NCBI RefSeq assembly: GCF_916858655.1
Contig: NZ_CAKASL010000002.1
Coordinates: forward strand, 892,205-956,204
DNA: 64,000 nucleotides
Direction of reading: 5' to 3'
Source of the DNA: Aeromicrobium sp. Leaf350
GTDB lineage: Bacteria; Actinomycetota; Actinomycetes; Propionibacteriales; Nocardioidaceae
The notes beneath the pieces are model-generated. The model did no database searches. It had not been told where the DNA came from and saw only the letters and a list, made by a program, of their open reading frames with translations. A program made the position numbers and the translations under genes. Shown piece after piece: positions 29,043-36,465 of the stretch. The first letter of the stretch is position 1; each line of letters starts with the position of its first letter.

Positions 29043-29984
29043 TCAGCGCAGGATCTGGCGCGCTCGCTCGACGTCGTCGGCCATCTGCTCGACCAAGGCC
29101 TCGAGCGAGTCGAAGGTGTCCATGCCGCGCAGTCGACCCACGAGCTCGACTCGGATGCGGTGTCCGTAGAGGTCCAGACCCGTGCGATCGATGACGTAGG
29201 ACTCGACGCGCCGCTCGGTCCCCTGGAAGGTCGGGTTGTCGCCGACGGAGATCGCGGCGGCCCAGCGCTCGCCGCCGCCCGGCTCGAGGTCGGTGACCCA
29301 TGCGGCGTACACGCCGTCGCTCGGGACGGCGACGTCCGAGGGCACGGGGACGTTGGCGGTCGGGTAGCCGAGCTCGCGGCCGCGCTGGTCGCCGCGGACC
29401 ACCACGCCGGTCACCTCGGCCGGACGTCCGAGCACGGCCGCGGCGCCCGCCACGTCGCCCTCGTCGACCAGGCGCCGGACGAGGCTCGAGGAGTACTCCT
29501 CCGAACCACCGGCCAGCTCGACGGCCTCGACCGCGAAGCCGTGCCCCGTGCCGAAGTCGGCCAGACACGCGACGTCGCCGGCCGCCTTGCTGCCGTAGGT
29601 GAAGTTCTCGCCCACCACGACGTGCGAGGCCCGGAGGTCGTCGACGAGCACCCGCTGGGCGAACTCGTCCGGCGACCAGGCGGCCATCGCGCGGTCGAAG
29701 GCCAGCACGCGCACCTCGTCGGCACCGCCCGCGAGGAGCAGCTCGACCCGGCGCTCGATGCCCGTGAGCAGGCGAGGGGCGCGGTCCGGGGCGAACACCG
29801 AGACGGGGTGCGGGTCGAAGGTGACGGCGACGACCTTCTCGCCGGAGGCGTCCGCGACGGCGCGGGCCTGCGCGAGCAACGTCTGGTGCCCGAGGTGCAC
29901 GCCGTCGAACGTGCCGATCGTGACGACGGTCGCCGAGGTCGACGGGGCCGTGCCCGCACCCTTCACCTCACGCCAGATCGCCAC
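29043..29984 (-). CDS. ribF: Bifunctional riboflavin kinase/FAD synthetase
   Basis: 313 residues from GTG 29984. Converts riboflavin to FMN and FAD. N-terminal nucleotidyltransferase with TIGTFDGVHLGHQTLL; C-terminal flavokinase with RGRELGYPTANV and VELVGRLRGMDTFDS. The start is chosen because CACAGT lies 6 nt upstream of the GTG (leaderless pattern) and the FAD-synthetase domain begins 20 residues later; the frame is open further upstream. Its usual neighbour truB is 7.7 kb away, separated by the two-component block. Confidence 0.93.
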   Translation of the reverse strand: MAIWREVKGAGTAPSTSATVVTIGTFDGVHLGHQTLLAQARAVADASGEKVVAVTFDPHPVSVFAPDRAPRLLTGIERRVELLLAGGADEVRVLAFDRAMAAWSPDEFAQRVLVDDLRASHVVVGENFTYGSKAAGDVACLADFGTGHGFAVEAVELAGGSEEYSSSLVRRLVDEGDVAGAAAVLGRPAEVTGVVVRGDQRGRELGYPTANVPVPSDVAVPSDGVYAAWVTDLEPGGGERWAAAISVGDNPTFQGTERRVESYVIDRTGLDLYGHRIRVELVGRLRGMDTFDSLEALVEQMADDVERARQILR

Positions 29985-29990
29985 GGCAGA

Positions 29991-29996
29991 ACTGTG
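29991..29996 (-). promoter_or_regulatory. -10 element CACAGT of ribF
   Basis: CACAGT (minus strand), 6 nt, GTG 29984. Confidence 0.4.
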
Positions 29997-30048
29997 CCAC
30001 ACCGAAGGACATGGTCCGGGCCCCCTAGCCCCCGTTGGCGTCCCGGCA

Positions 30049-30054
30049 CACAAT
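30049..30054 (+). promoter_or_regulatory. -10 element CACAAT of the first secreted-protein/TCS operon
   Basis: CACAAT, 6 nt, ATG 30061; predicted leaderless. No TGAGAG-type operator repeats occur here, unlike upstream of 33014 and 35830. Confidence 0.45.
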
Positions 30055-30060
30055 GGGGAC

Positions 30061-30651
30061 ATGCGGTCGACGAGATGGGTCACGCTCGTGGGACTGGCGG
30101 CCGTGGTCGTCCTGTCCCTCGTCATCGCGTCGCGTCTCGTCCTCCCGCCGGTCGGCAGCCCCGACACGTCCGGCTCCGACCACCGCACCACCGCACCGGA
30201 CGACGTCGCTCCCCCAGTGCCTCAGACCCCAGTGCCCCAGACCCCAGGGCCCCAGACCCCGGTGCCGCAGACCCCGGCGCCTCCCCCGGCGTCGCCGTCG
30301 CCCGCGCCCGCGCCCGAGCCGGACCCTGACGCCGGCACCGTGCTGGCCGTCTCCGCGGCACCGGTCGCCGCTCCCGCCGCGCCCAGCAGCGCGACCACGG
30401 CTCCGACCGCGAGCTCGACGCCCGCGAGCAGCGGCGGTCAGACCACCGCCCCGTCCTCCGGCGCGTCGTCGGGTCCGCCGGCGTCCGCGATCCCGGAGGA
30501 CACCCCCGACGACACCTCCGATGGGCAGTACTCCCGCCAGGGATGGCAGCCGGACGGCGACCGCGACCACGACGACTCGCGCGACGGCGACCGCTGCTCG
30601 GGCGACCGTGACCGGGACGGCGGCTCCCGTCACGACGGCGGCCACCGCTGA
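30061..30651 (+). CDS. Secreted or membrane-anchored protein with Pro-rich linker and charged His/Asp/Arg tail
   Basis: 196 residues. One N-terminal hydrophobic segment (about 7-30), then a linker of five-residue PQT repeats (VPQT/GPQT, encoded by 15-bp repeats at about 30219-30280), a Pro/Ala/Ser/Thr-rich stretch, and a 40-residue C-terminus of alternating Asp, Arg, Gly and His (GDRDHDDSRDGDRCSGDRDR) with one Cys. No family recognised. It is followed 3 bp later by a sensor kinase and its regulator. Layout matches 33014-33289 and 35456-35830, which have Asp-only tails. The tail could bind cations; this is inference. Confidence 0.7.
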   Translation: MRSTRWVTLVGLAAVVVLSLVIASRLVLPPVGSPDTSGSDHRTTAPDDVAPPVPQTPVPQTPGPQTPVPQTPAPPPASPSPAPAPEPDPDAGTVLAVSAAPVAAPAAPSSATTAPTASSTPASSGGQTTAPSSGASSGPPASAIPEDTPDDTSDGQYSRQGWQPDGDRDHDDSRDGDRCSGDRDRDGGSRHDGGHR

Positions 30652-30654
30652 CGC

Positions 30655-32037
30655 GTGGCTCCCCGCCTGCTCGACCGCCTCTCGGTCCGTGCTCGCCTCA
30701 CCCTCGCGGTGACGGCGTGGACGACGATCGCCCTGACCGTCACCGGGCTGGCGCTCGACCGGGTCGCCGACCACCGCGTCCTGTCCGACGCGACCGACAC
30801 CACCCAGCGCACCATCACGGCCTTCCGCGACGTGCTCGAGGAGCAGCCGGAGACGGCGGCCACCGACCTGGTCGAGACGTTCGCGCGTGACGCCGTTCTC
30901 GGTCCGGACGTGTCGGCCGTCGCGGTGGTCGACGGCGAGGCCACGAGCGGCGCCGGCACACCGGCGGACCGGCTGGTGCTGGCCGAGAGCTCAGCCGCCT
31001 CGCTCCCCGACGGCGGCTCGACGATGCTGCGCGAGGGCGGGCAGTCGCTCAGCGTGTCGGTGCTCGAGGTGCGAGGCGAGGCCGGGGCGGCGCACCTCGT
31101 GGTGCTCAACGACGTCGACAAGGCGATGGACAGCCTCGACGACCTGATGGTGACGTACGCGCTGATCTGCCTGCTCGTCCTGATCGTCACGGCGTTGTCG
31201 GCCTGGTGGACCGCGGGTCGGATCCTCAGCCCGCTCCGTCGTCTCCACCGCACGGCCGCGTCGATCACGGCGGGCGACCTGGACCGACGCGTCACGGTGA
31301 CGGGCCGCGACGACATGAGCCGCCTCCAGGAGACCGTGAACTCGATGCTCGACCGGCTCGAGGTCGCCTTCGCGACCCAGCGCGACCTGCTCGACGACGT
31401 CAGCCACGAGCTGCGCACCCCGCTGACCGTCATGCGCGGCCACCTCGAGACGGCCGAGGGTGCGGACGCCCGGACGGTCGCCGAGATCCACGAGATCGTG
31501 GTGGAGGAGATCGAGCGCACGACCCGGCTCGTCGGGGACCTGGGAGTGCTCGCCGATGCGCGTCGCCCCGACTTCGTGCGGCGTCGCCACACGGACCTGG
31601 CCGACCTGGTCGAGCGGATCGCCCAGAAGAGCGCCGTCCTCGGCGACCGGTCGTGGTCGCACGAGGTGACCTCCAGCCGGGTCGTCGAGATCGACGCCGA
31701 GCGCATCACCCAGGCCGTGCTCCAGCTCGTGGAGAACGCGGTCAGCCACACGGAGCCCGGTGATCCCGTCGCCATCACCGGAGCCGCCGATCACGAGAGC
31801 GTGACGATCACGGTGCGGGACGGGGGCACGGGCGTGGACCCCAGCGACCGGGAGCTGATCTTCCGGCGCTTCGGACGCGGGCGGGCCGACCGTTCGGGCG
31901 CTCCCGGGCACGGCCTGGGCCTCGCGATCGTGACCGCGATCGTCGAGTCCCACGGTGGCGACCTGGTGCTCCTCGACGCCGAGCCGGGGCGTCCCGGCGC
32001 GGCGTTCCGCATCACCCTTCCGGTGGGGGCGTCGTGA
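30655..32037 (+). CDS. Sensor histidine kinase (module 1)
   Basis: 460 residues, GTG start. Membrane helix about 13-33, extracytoplasmic sensor about 34-162, second helix about 164-186, HAMP, dimerisation domain with phospho-acceptor His251 in SHELRTPL, and ATPase domain with N-box (ENAVSH) and GHGLGLAIV. The periplasmic domain has no recognised fold. Encoded between the charged-tail protein and the response regulator (4-bp overlap), so these three form one operon. The secreted protein may present the signal to the sensor (inference). Confidence 0.93.
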   Translation: MAPRLLDRLSVRARLTLAVTAWTTIALTVTGLALDRVADHRVLSDATDTTQRTITAFRDVLEEQPETAATDLVETFARDAVLGPDVSAVAVVDGEATSGAGTPADRLVLAESSAASLPDGGSTMLREGGQSLSVSVLEVRGEAGAAHLVVLNDVDKAMDSLDDLMVTYALICLLVLIVTALSAWWTAGRILSPLRRLHRTAASITAGDLDRRVTVTGRDDMSRLQETVNSMLDRLEVAFATQRDLLDDVSHELRTPLTVMRGHLETAEGADARTVAEIHEIVVEEIERTTRLVGDLGVLADARRPDFVRRRHTDLADLVERIAQKSAVLGDRSWSHEVTSSRVVEIDAERITQAVLQLVENAVSHTEPGDPVAITGAADHESVTITVRDGGTGVDPSDRELIFRRFGRGRADRSGAPGHGLGLAIVTAIVESHGGDLVLLDAEPGRPGAAFRITLPVGAS

Positions 32038-32693
32038 CGAGCATCCTCGTGATCGAGGACGAGCCCCGGATCGCGTCCTTCCTGACCCGCGGCCTCAGGG
32101 CCGCGGGCTTCGTGCCGACCGTCGTGGGCACGGGCGGCGACGCAGTGGCCGACCTGGTCGCGTCGTCACCGGACCTCGTGCTGCTGGACCTGGGCCTGCC
32201 CGACGTCGACGGGCACGACCTCCTGGCCCACCTCCGCCAGCACCACCCGGGCGTCCCCGTCGTGGTGCTCACGGCGCGCACGAGCGCGCGCGACACGATC
32301 GCCGCCCTGGAGGGCGGCGCCGTCGACTACGTCACCAAGCCGTTCCGGTTCGACGAGCTGGTCGCGCGCATCCGTCTGCGCCTGGGGGCGCGGCCCCAGG
32401 ACGACGTCGACGACTCCGAGCTGACCCTGGGCGACGTGCACCTCGACCTCGCCGCGCGCATCTGCCGGCGCGCCGGGACGGTCGTGGAGCTGTCGCCTCG
32501 GGAGTTCGACCTCGCCGTGGCCTTCGCCCGGCACGCCGGCCGAGCGCTCTCCCGCGACCAGCTGCGGCGTCAGGCGTGGGGCGAGGACGAGTCCGGAGGG
32601 TCGAACGTCGTCGACGTCCACGTCGCCTCGTTGCGGCGCAAGCTCGGGGCGGACGTCGTCACGACCGTCCGCGGCATCGGCTACCGCGCCTGA
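32034..32693 (+). CDS. OmpR-family response regulator (module 1)
   Basis: 219 residues, GTG start overlapping the kinase by 4 bp. Receiver domain with acidic pocket (IEDE), phospho-Asp52 in LLDLGLPD and the K of TKPFRFDEL; C-terminal winged helix with SNVVDVHVASLRRKLG. Paralogous to the regulator at 34732 (same TKPF/AKPF-RFDEL and RGIGYR ends). Targets unknown. Confidence 0.93.
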   Translation: MTSILVIEDEPRIASFLTRGLRAAGFVPTVVGTGGDAVADLVASSPDLVLLDLGLPDVDGHDLLAHLRQHHPGVPVVVLTARTSARDTIAALEGGAVDYVTKPFRFDELVARIRLRLGARPQDDVDDSELTLGDVHLDLAARICRRAGTVVELSPREFDLAVAFARHAGRALSRDQLRRQAWGEDESGGSNVVDVHVASLRRKLGADVVTTVRGIGYRA

Positions 32694-32741
32694 GCAGTCC
32701 CGTCGGCAGGGGTGCCGGGCGCTGGGCGGCGAGACACACAC

Positions 32742-32780
32742 CGAGGGCCCGAGACCTGGGGGTAGGTTCTCGGGCCCTCG
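32742..32780 (+). terminator. Strong hairpin terminator after module 1
   Basis: CGAGGGCCCGAGA (32742-32754) and TCTCGGGCCCTCG (32768-32780) form a perfect 13-bp stem about 50 bp past the regulator stop, no U-tract. Confidence 0.8.
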
Positions 32781-32899
32781 GGCGCCCCCGGGAGCAGGGG
32801 CCGGCCGGTGGGAGGTCCGGCCGTGGTCAGAGGTCAGCCGGCGAGGCTGACACGAACTCGTCGCCTCGTGCTCTGGTGGTCCCATCGTCGCGACCTTCC

Positions 32900-32928
32900 A
32901 TGAAGCCCCGATGAAGGTGCCGTGAGAG
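32900..32928 (+). promoter_or_regulatory. Three 11-bp-spaced direct repeats (RTGARRS)
   Basis: ATGAAGC (32900), ATGAAGG (32911) and GTGAGAG (32922) recur with an exact 11-bp period, one helical turn, as expected for tandem binding of an OmpR-type regulator. They lie upstream of the 28-bp operator at 32954. The remainder of the 320-bp gap 32694-33013 shows only the terminator at 32742. Confidence 0.55.
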
Positions 32929-32953
32929 TGCCCGGGCGTCCCTCGCGTCGCGC

Positions 32954-33007
32954 ATGAGAGGACTCTCATGCGCCCCTCACGAAGGCAGGCACCGTGTGCG
33001 GCAGAGT
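32954..33007 (+). promoter_or_regulatory. Operator and promoter of the module 2 operon
   Basis: A 28-bp element (32954-32981) reads ATGAGAG-GA-CTCTCATG, four bases, CCTCACG. After exactly 20 nt comes CAGAGT (33002-33007), then 6 nt and the GTG at 33014. A perfect 11-bp inverted repeat (32950-32960/32963-32973) is centred on the element. The same element, orientation and 20-nt distance occur upstream of the gene at 35830. Confidence 0.65.
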
Positions 33008-33013
33008 GGGTCC

Positions 33014-33289
33014 GTGTCGTCCCGGTCCCGCCTGCCCGCCGCCCTGCTGGTGGTGGCTGCGGTGATCGTGGCGGTCGTGGCCTTCCGCCTCGTCACGGCG
33101 ACGCCGGGCGACCTGGACATCGAGCCGGTGCAGGTGCCGCCGGCGGCCACCACCCCTCCTCCGCCCGACGTGGCACCCGAGCCCGCCCCCGCCCCGCAGC
33201 CGGTCGCGCCGGTCCCCCAGCCGGCCGGTGACGACGACGATGACGACGACGGTGGCGGCGATGACGACGGGGACGACGATGACGACTGA
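33014..33289 (+). CDS. Small secreted/anchored protein with poly-Asp tail (module 2)
   Basis: 91 residues from GTG 33014, which lies 6 nt after a -10-like CAGAGT (leaderless). One membrane helix or signal segment (about 8-27), a Pro/Ala linker (TTPPPPDVAPEPAPAP) and an extreme C-terminus of Asp with a few Gly (15 Asp in the last 20 residues). No family recognised. It overlaps the kinase start by 11 bp. Shares operator and design with the protein at 35456-35830. Probably a surface polyanion able to bind cations; inference. Confidence 0.65.
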   Translation: MSSRSRLPAALLVVAAVIVAVVAFRLVTATPGDLDIEPVQVPPAATTPPPPDVAPEPAPAPQPVAPVPQPAGDDDDDDDGGGDDDGDDDDD

Positions 33290-34718
33290 GTCGCCGCGAG
33301 TCCTGCGCGCGCCGTGGCGGCGAGCCACCGTCCGGACCCGCATCACCGCCGGGGTGGCCGCCCTCACGATCGTCGGTCTCGTGCTGGTGAGTCTCGCCCT
33401 GTACGCCGTGGAGTCACGCCGGATCGACCGCACGGTCGAGCGGGCGCTGCTGCAGGAGCTGGAGGAGTTCTCCGGCTTCGCCGAGCGCGCCCCGTCCGCC
33501 GGGATCACGGGACCGGACGCCGTCGTCCTGGCGTTCCTCGAGCGCAACGCACCTGACGCCCGGGAGTCCCTCTGGGCGTTCCCCAGTGCCGGGACCCCCC
33601 AGTTCACGGGCGACGTCGACGTCGAGCTGCAGGGGTCGGACCGCTTCGCCGGCACGGTGGAGCAGCTGCGCGCGTCCGGCGGGGCCAGCACGATCGACGT
33701 CGACGGCACGGAGTACCGCCTCGTGGTGCAACCGGTCACCGACGGATCCTCGACCGCGGCGTTCGTCGTGGTGCAGGACGTGTCAGCAGCCCGCAGCGAG
33801 CTGCGCTCCCTCCTCACGACCTACGCCGTCGTCGCGCTGGTCGTGCTCGCCGCGGTCACCGCCGTCGCCGCGGCCCTGGCAGGGCGCCTGCTGCGACCCC
33901 TGACCGACCTGCGCGAGACCGCACAGGCCATCACCGGGTCCTCGGTCTCGGCCCAGGACCTGCGGACCCGGCTCGAGGTCGTCGGCCACGACGACGTCGC
34001 CGAGCTGCAGCGCACCTTCAACGCGATGCTCGACCGGGTCGAGGAGGCGTTCGCCGCGCAGCGTCGCCTGCTCGACGACGCCGCGCACGAGCTGCGGACC
34101 CCGCTCACCGTCATCCGGGGGCACCTCGACGTGCTCGACCCCGACGACCTGGAGGACGTCGCGGCGACGCGAGCCCTGGTCACCGACGAGGTCGACCGCA
34201 TGGGTCGACTCGTCGGGGACCTGCTGATGCTGGCGCGGTCGGTCCGTCCCGACTTCGTGCGTCGGACGCCCACGGACGCTGCGGCCCTCACGGTCGGGGT
34301 GCTCGAGCGGGCGCGCGGCCTGGGCGATCGCGACTGGAGGCTCGACGGAACGGCTGCCGTCCACGCCGACCTCGACGGCCAGCGGCTCACGCAGGCCCTC
34401 CTCCAGCTCGCCGACAACGCCCACCGCCACACCTCGGTCGGCGACGTCGTCGCGATCGGCTCCGCGGTCGTCGGCGAGCACCTCGAGCTGTGGGTCCGCG
34501 ACACCGGCACCGGGATCGACCCGGCCGTCGCCGACGTCCTGTTCGACCGGTTCGCCCGCGCCGGCAGCGACGACGAGGGTTTCGGCCTCGGGCTCTCCAT
34601 CGTCCAGGCGATCGTCCTCGCCCACGGCGGAACGGTCCGCGTCGACCCGGTGCAGGTCGGGGCCCGACTGACGCTCGTGCTGCCGCTCCAGCCCGGCGTG
34701 GCCTTCACAGGCGTCTGA
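33279..34718 (+). CDS. Sensor histidine kinase (module 2)
   Basis: 479 residues from ATG 33279; the frame is open upstream but that part overlaps the poly-Asp coding repeat. Membrane helices about 22-42 and 178-202 enclose an extracytoplasmic sensor of about 135 residues; HAMP, then His270 in AHELRTPLTVIRG, then ATPase domain with GFGLGLSIV. Related to the module 1 kinase in the cytoplasmic half, including the PDFVRR segment after the dimerisation helices, which supports duplication of a module. Confidence 0.93.
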   Translation: MTTESPRVLRAPWRRATVRTRITAGVAALTIVGLVLVSLALYAVESRRIDRTVERALLQELEEFSGFAERAPSAGITGPDAVVLAFLERNAPDARESLWAFPSAGTPQFTGDVDVELQGSDRFAGTVEQLRASGGASTIDVDGTEYRLVVQPVTDGSSTAAFVVVQDVSAARSELRSLLTTYAVVALVVLAAVTAVAAALAGRLLRPLTDLRETAQAITGSSVSAQDLRTRLEVVGHDDVAELQRTFNAMLDRVEEAFAAQRRLLDDAAHELRTPLTVIRGHLDVLDPDDLEDVAATRALVTDEVDRMGRLVGDLLMLARSVRPDFVRRTPTDAAALTVGVLERARGLGDRDWRLDGTAAVHADLDGQRLTQALLQLADNAHRHTSVGDVVAIGSAVVGEHLELWVRDTGTGIDPAVADVLFDRFARAGSDDEGFGLGLSIVQAIVLAHGGTVRVDPVQVGARLTLVLPLQPGVAFTGV

Positions 34719-34731
34719 CAAGGTAGGGCTC

Positions 34732-35385
34732 GTGCGCATCCTGATCGTCGAGGACGAGGATCGGATCTCCTCGTTCGTGGCCAAGGGGCTGAAGGCCCAC
34801 GGGTTCACCCCGACCGTCGTCCGTGACGGCGTCACCGGCCTCGACTACGCCGTGAGCGGCGAGTTCGACCTCGTGGTGCTCGACATCGGTCTCCCCGGGC
34901 TGGACGGCTTCACGGTGCTCGAGCGCCTCACCGCCGACCGGCCCGACCTGCCCGTCATCGTGCTGACGGCGCGTGACTCCGTGCAGGACACCGTGGCAGC
35001 GCTCGAGGGCGGCGCGGCCGACTACATGGCCAAGCCGTTCCGGTTCGACGAGCTTCTCGCCCGGGTCCGCCTCCGGCTGCGGAGGACCGGGGGCGTCGAG
35101 AGCGACGTCATCGAGGTCGGCGACGTCAGCCTGGACCTGCGTCGTCGGGTCGCGACCGTGGGCGGACGCGAGGTCGAGCTCTCGGCTCGCGAGCTCTCGC
35201 TCGCCGAGGTGCTCCTGCGCAACCGGGGGCAGGTGCTCTCCCGCGAGCAGCTGCTGTCGCACGTCTGGGGCTACGACTTCGACCCGGGCTCCAACGTCGT
35301 CGACGTCTATGTCGGCTACCTCCGCAAGAAGCTGGGCGCCGACCTCGTGCGCACGGTGCGCGGCATCGGCTACCGCATCGACTGA
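34732..35385 (+). CDS. OmpR-family response regulator (module 2)
   Basis: 217 residues, GTG start 13 bp after the kinase stop with AAGGTAGGG between. Receiver with phospho-Asp51 in VVLDIGLPG and the AKPFRFDEL lysine; winged helix with SNVVDVYVGYLRKKLG. Candidate ligand of the 28-bp operators at 32954 and 35892, since such regulators bind 11-bp-spaced direct repeats; that assignment is inference from adjacency. Confidence 0.93.
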   Translation: MRILIVEDEDRISSFVAKGLKAHGFTPTVVRDGVTGLDYAVSGEFDLVVLDIGLPGLDGFTVLERLTADRPDLPVIVLTARDSVQDTVAALEGGAADYMAKPFRFDELLARVRLRLRRTGGVESDVIEVGDVSLDLRRRVATVGGREVELSARELSLAEVLLRNRGQVLSREQLLSHVWGYDFDPGSNVVDVYVGYLRKKLGADLVRTVRGIGYRID

Positions 35386-35404
35386 CGCTTGCTCGGGGGA
35401 CGCG

Positions 35405-35440
35405 GCTGAGGGCCGGGACCTCGCGGTCCCGGCCCTCAGC
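35405..35440. terminator. Bidirectional terminator between regulator and Asp-rich gene
   Basis: GCTGAGGGCCGGGACC (35405-35420) and GGTCCCGGCCCTCAGC (35425-35440) give a perfect 16-bp stem with a TCGC loop between the convergent stops at 35385 and 35456. Confidence 0.85.
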
Positions 35441-35455
35441 CCTGCTCGGCGGACG

Positions 35456-35830
35456 TCAGTCGTCGTCGCCGTCGTCGTCCCCGTCGTCGTCCTGGTCGTC
35501 GTCGTAGTGGTCGTCGTCCTGGTCGTCGTCGTAGCGGTCGTCGTCCTGGTCGTCGTCGTAGCGGTCGTCGTCATCGTCGTCGTCCCAGCCGCTGGCGGGG
35601 GCGGGCGCCGGAGCGGGGGCCGGAGCGGGTGCCGGGACCGGGGCCGGGGCGGGCACCGGGTTCGGGACCTGCGTGCCGCCGTCGTCGGCGTCGTCGTCGG
35701 TGCTCGGTGTCTGCACGACGGGCGAGATCGTGGGCGGCTCGGTGTCGGCCGAAGCCATCGCGATGCCGCCGGCGCCGAGGACGGCGACCGCGGCGAGGGT
35801 GCCGAGGCCGGCCTTGAGGATGGTGTCCAT
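35456..35830 (-). CDS. Secreted Asp-rich repeat protein
   Basis: 124 residues from ATG 35830 (AAGGAG 7 nt upstream). Signal peptide (about 1-29, GGIAMASA end), a short acidic stretch, a Pro-Ala linker (about 55-80), then a C-terminus dominated by nine-residue repeats DDDRYDDDQ/DDDHYDDDQ ending DDDGDDDGDDD. The repeats are encoded by three near-identical 27-bp units. No family recognised; composition resembles cation-binding polyanions. Convergent with the module 2 regulator and preceded by the shared operator, so it is likely a target of that system. Confidence 0.7.
   Translation of the reverse strand: MDTILKAGLGTLAAVAVLGAGGIAMASADTEPPTISPVVQTPSTDDDADDGGTQVPNPVPAPAPVPAPAPAPAPAPAPASGWDDDDDDDRYDDDQDDDRYDDDQDDDHYDDDQDDDGDDDGDDD
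35492..35572 (-). repeat. Tandem 27-bp repeat, three copies, in the Asp-rich gene
   Basis: Units 35492-35518, 35519-35545 and 35546-35572; copies 2 and 3 are identical and copy 1 differs at one base (CAC for CGC on the coding strand, His for Arg). Each unit encodes nine residues, so copy number changes keep the frame. Confidence 0.9.
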
Positions 35831-35865
35831 GGTGATCTCCTTGATCGGTGGTGGTCGGTGGTTCC

Positions 35866-35919
35866 ACCATCGCGATCAGGGGTGAGGCCTGCGTGAGGCC
35901 GACATGAGAGGCCTCTCAC
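35866..35919 (-). promoter_or_regulatory. Operator and promoter of the Asp-rich gene
   Basis: Read on the minus strand: GTGAGAG-GC-CTCTCATG, four bases, CCTCACG (35919 down to 35892), then exactly 20 nt, then GATGGT (35871-35866) as -10. It is identical at 22 of 28 positions to the element at 32954-32981. On the plus strand GTGAGGC, GTGAGGC and ATGAGAG start at 35882, 35893 and 35904, an exact 11-bp period. The upstream end lies inside the GNAT stop codon. Confidence 0.65.
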
Positions 35920-36458
35920 GAACGCAGGAGCGCCATCACCACCACGTCACGCCGCTCGTCGCCCACGGGCAACCACGACCTCAGGAGACCCTCGCGCTCG
36001 AACCCGACGCGCTCGGCCGCGCGGGCCGAGCCGAGGTTCGCGGGCTCGACGTGGAGCTCCAGTCGGTGCAGGTCGCGAAGGGTCCAGGCCCAGGCGACCG
36101 CGGTCGCCAGCGCATCGCTCGCGCACCCCTGTCGCCGTGCCGAGGGCCGCACCCAGTACCCGAGGCTCGCGCGGCCCTGCGCGCGTTCGCGCGGCCACAA
36201 CCCGATCTGGCCGACACACCGACCGTCCGCGACCTCGATCGCCCAGGACCACCCCTCGCCCGCGCGCGCCCGATCTCGCTGCCGCTGCACGAAGGCGGCC
36301 GCGAGCGCCGGGTCCGGCTGGCTCGGCACTGACGTCACGAGCGGGATGTACGGGTCGCTCGAGGCCTCGAGCACCGCATCGACGTCCGACGTGCGGAACG
36401 GACGCAGCCCCACCACCGTGCCCTGGAGCACTGGCACGTCGGGCAGTGGACCGTCCAC
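35916..36458 (-). CDS. GNAT-family N-acetyltransferase (RimJ/RimL type)
   Basis: 180 residues from GTG 36458, 7 bp past the cls stop; a longer frame to 36503 would run into cls. VVGLRPFRTSDVDAVLEASS start, acetyl-CoA loop in YWVRPSARRQGCASDAL, and HVEPANLGSARAAERVGFERE are typical of the RimJ/RimL branch that acetylates protein N-termini or small molecules. Its TGA stop is part of the operator of the next gene downstream. Substrate unknown. Confidence 0.85.
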   Translation of the reverse strand: MDGPLPDVPVLQGTVVGLRPFRTSDVDAVLEASSDPYIPLVTSVPSQPDPALAAAFVQRQRDRARAGEGWSWAIEVADGRCVGQIGLWPRERAQGRASLGYWVRPSARRQGCASDALATAVAWAWTLRDLHRLELHVEPANLGSARAAERVGFEREGLLRSWLPVGDERRDVVVMALLRS

Positions 36459-36465
36459 GGCCGGC

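Noticed and set aside
29015..29050. tRNA-like sequence GGGTCGAATCC near the ribF stop
   Set aside because: A T-loop-like string only; no acceptor, D or anticodon stems can be drawn around it.
35456..35600. Possible CRISPR-like array in the repetitive stretch
   Set aside because: The units are directly adjacent 27-bp coding repeats without unique spacers, in frame with the Asp-rich gene.
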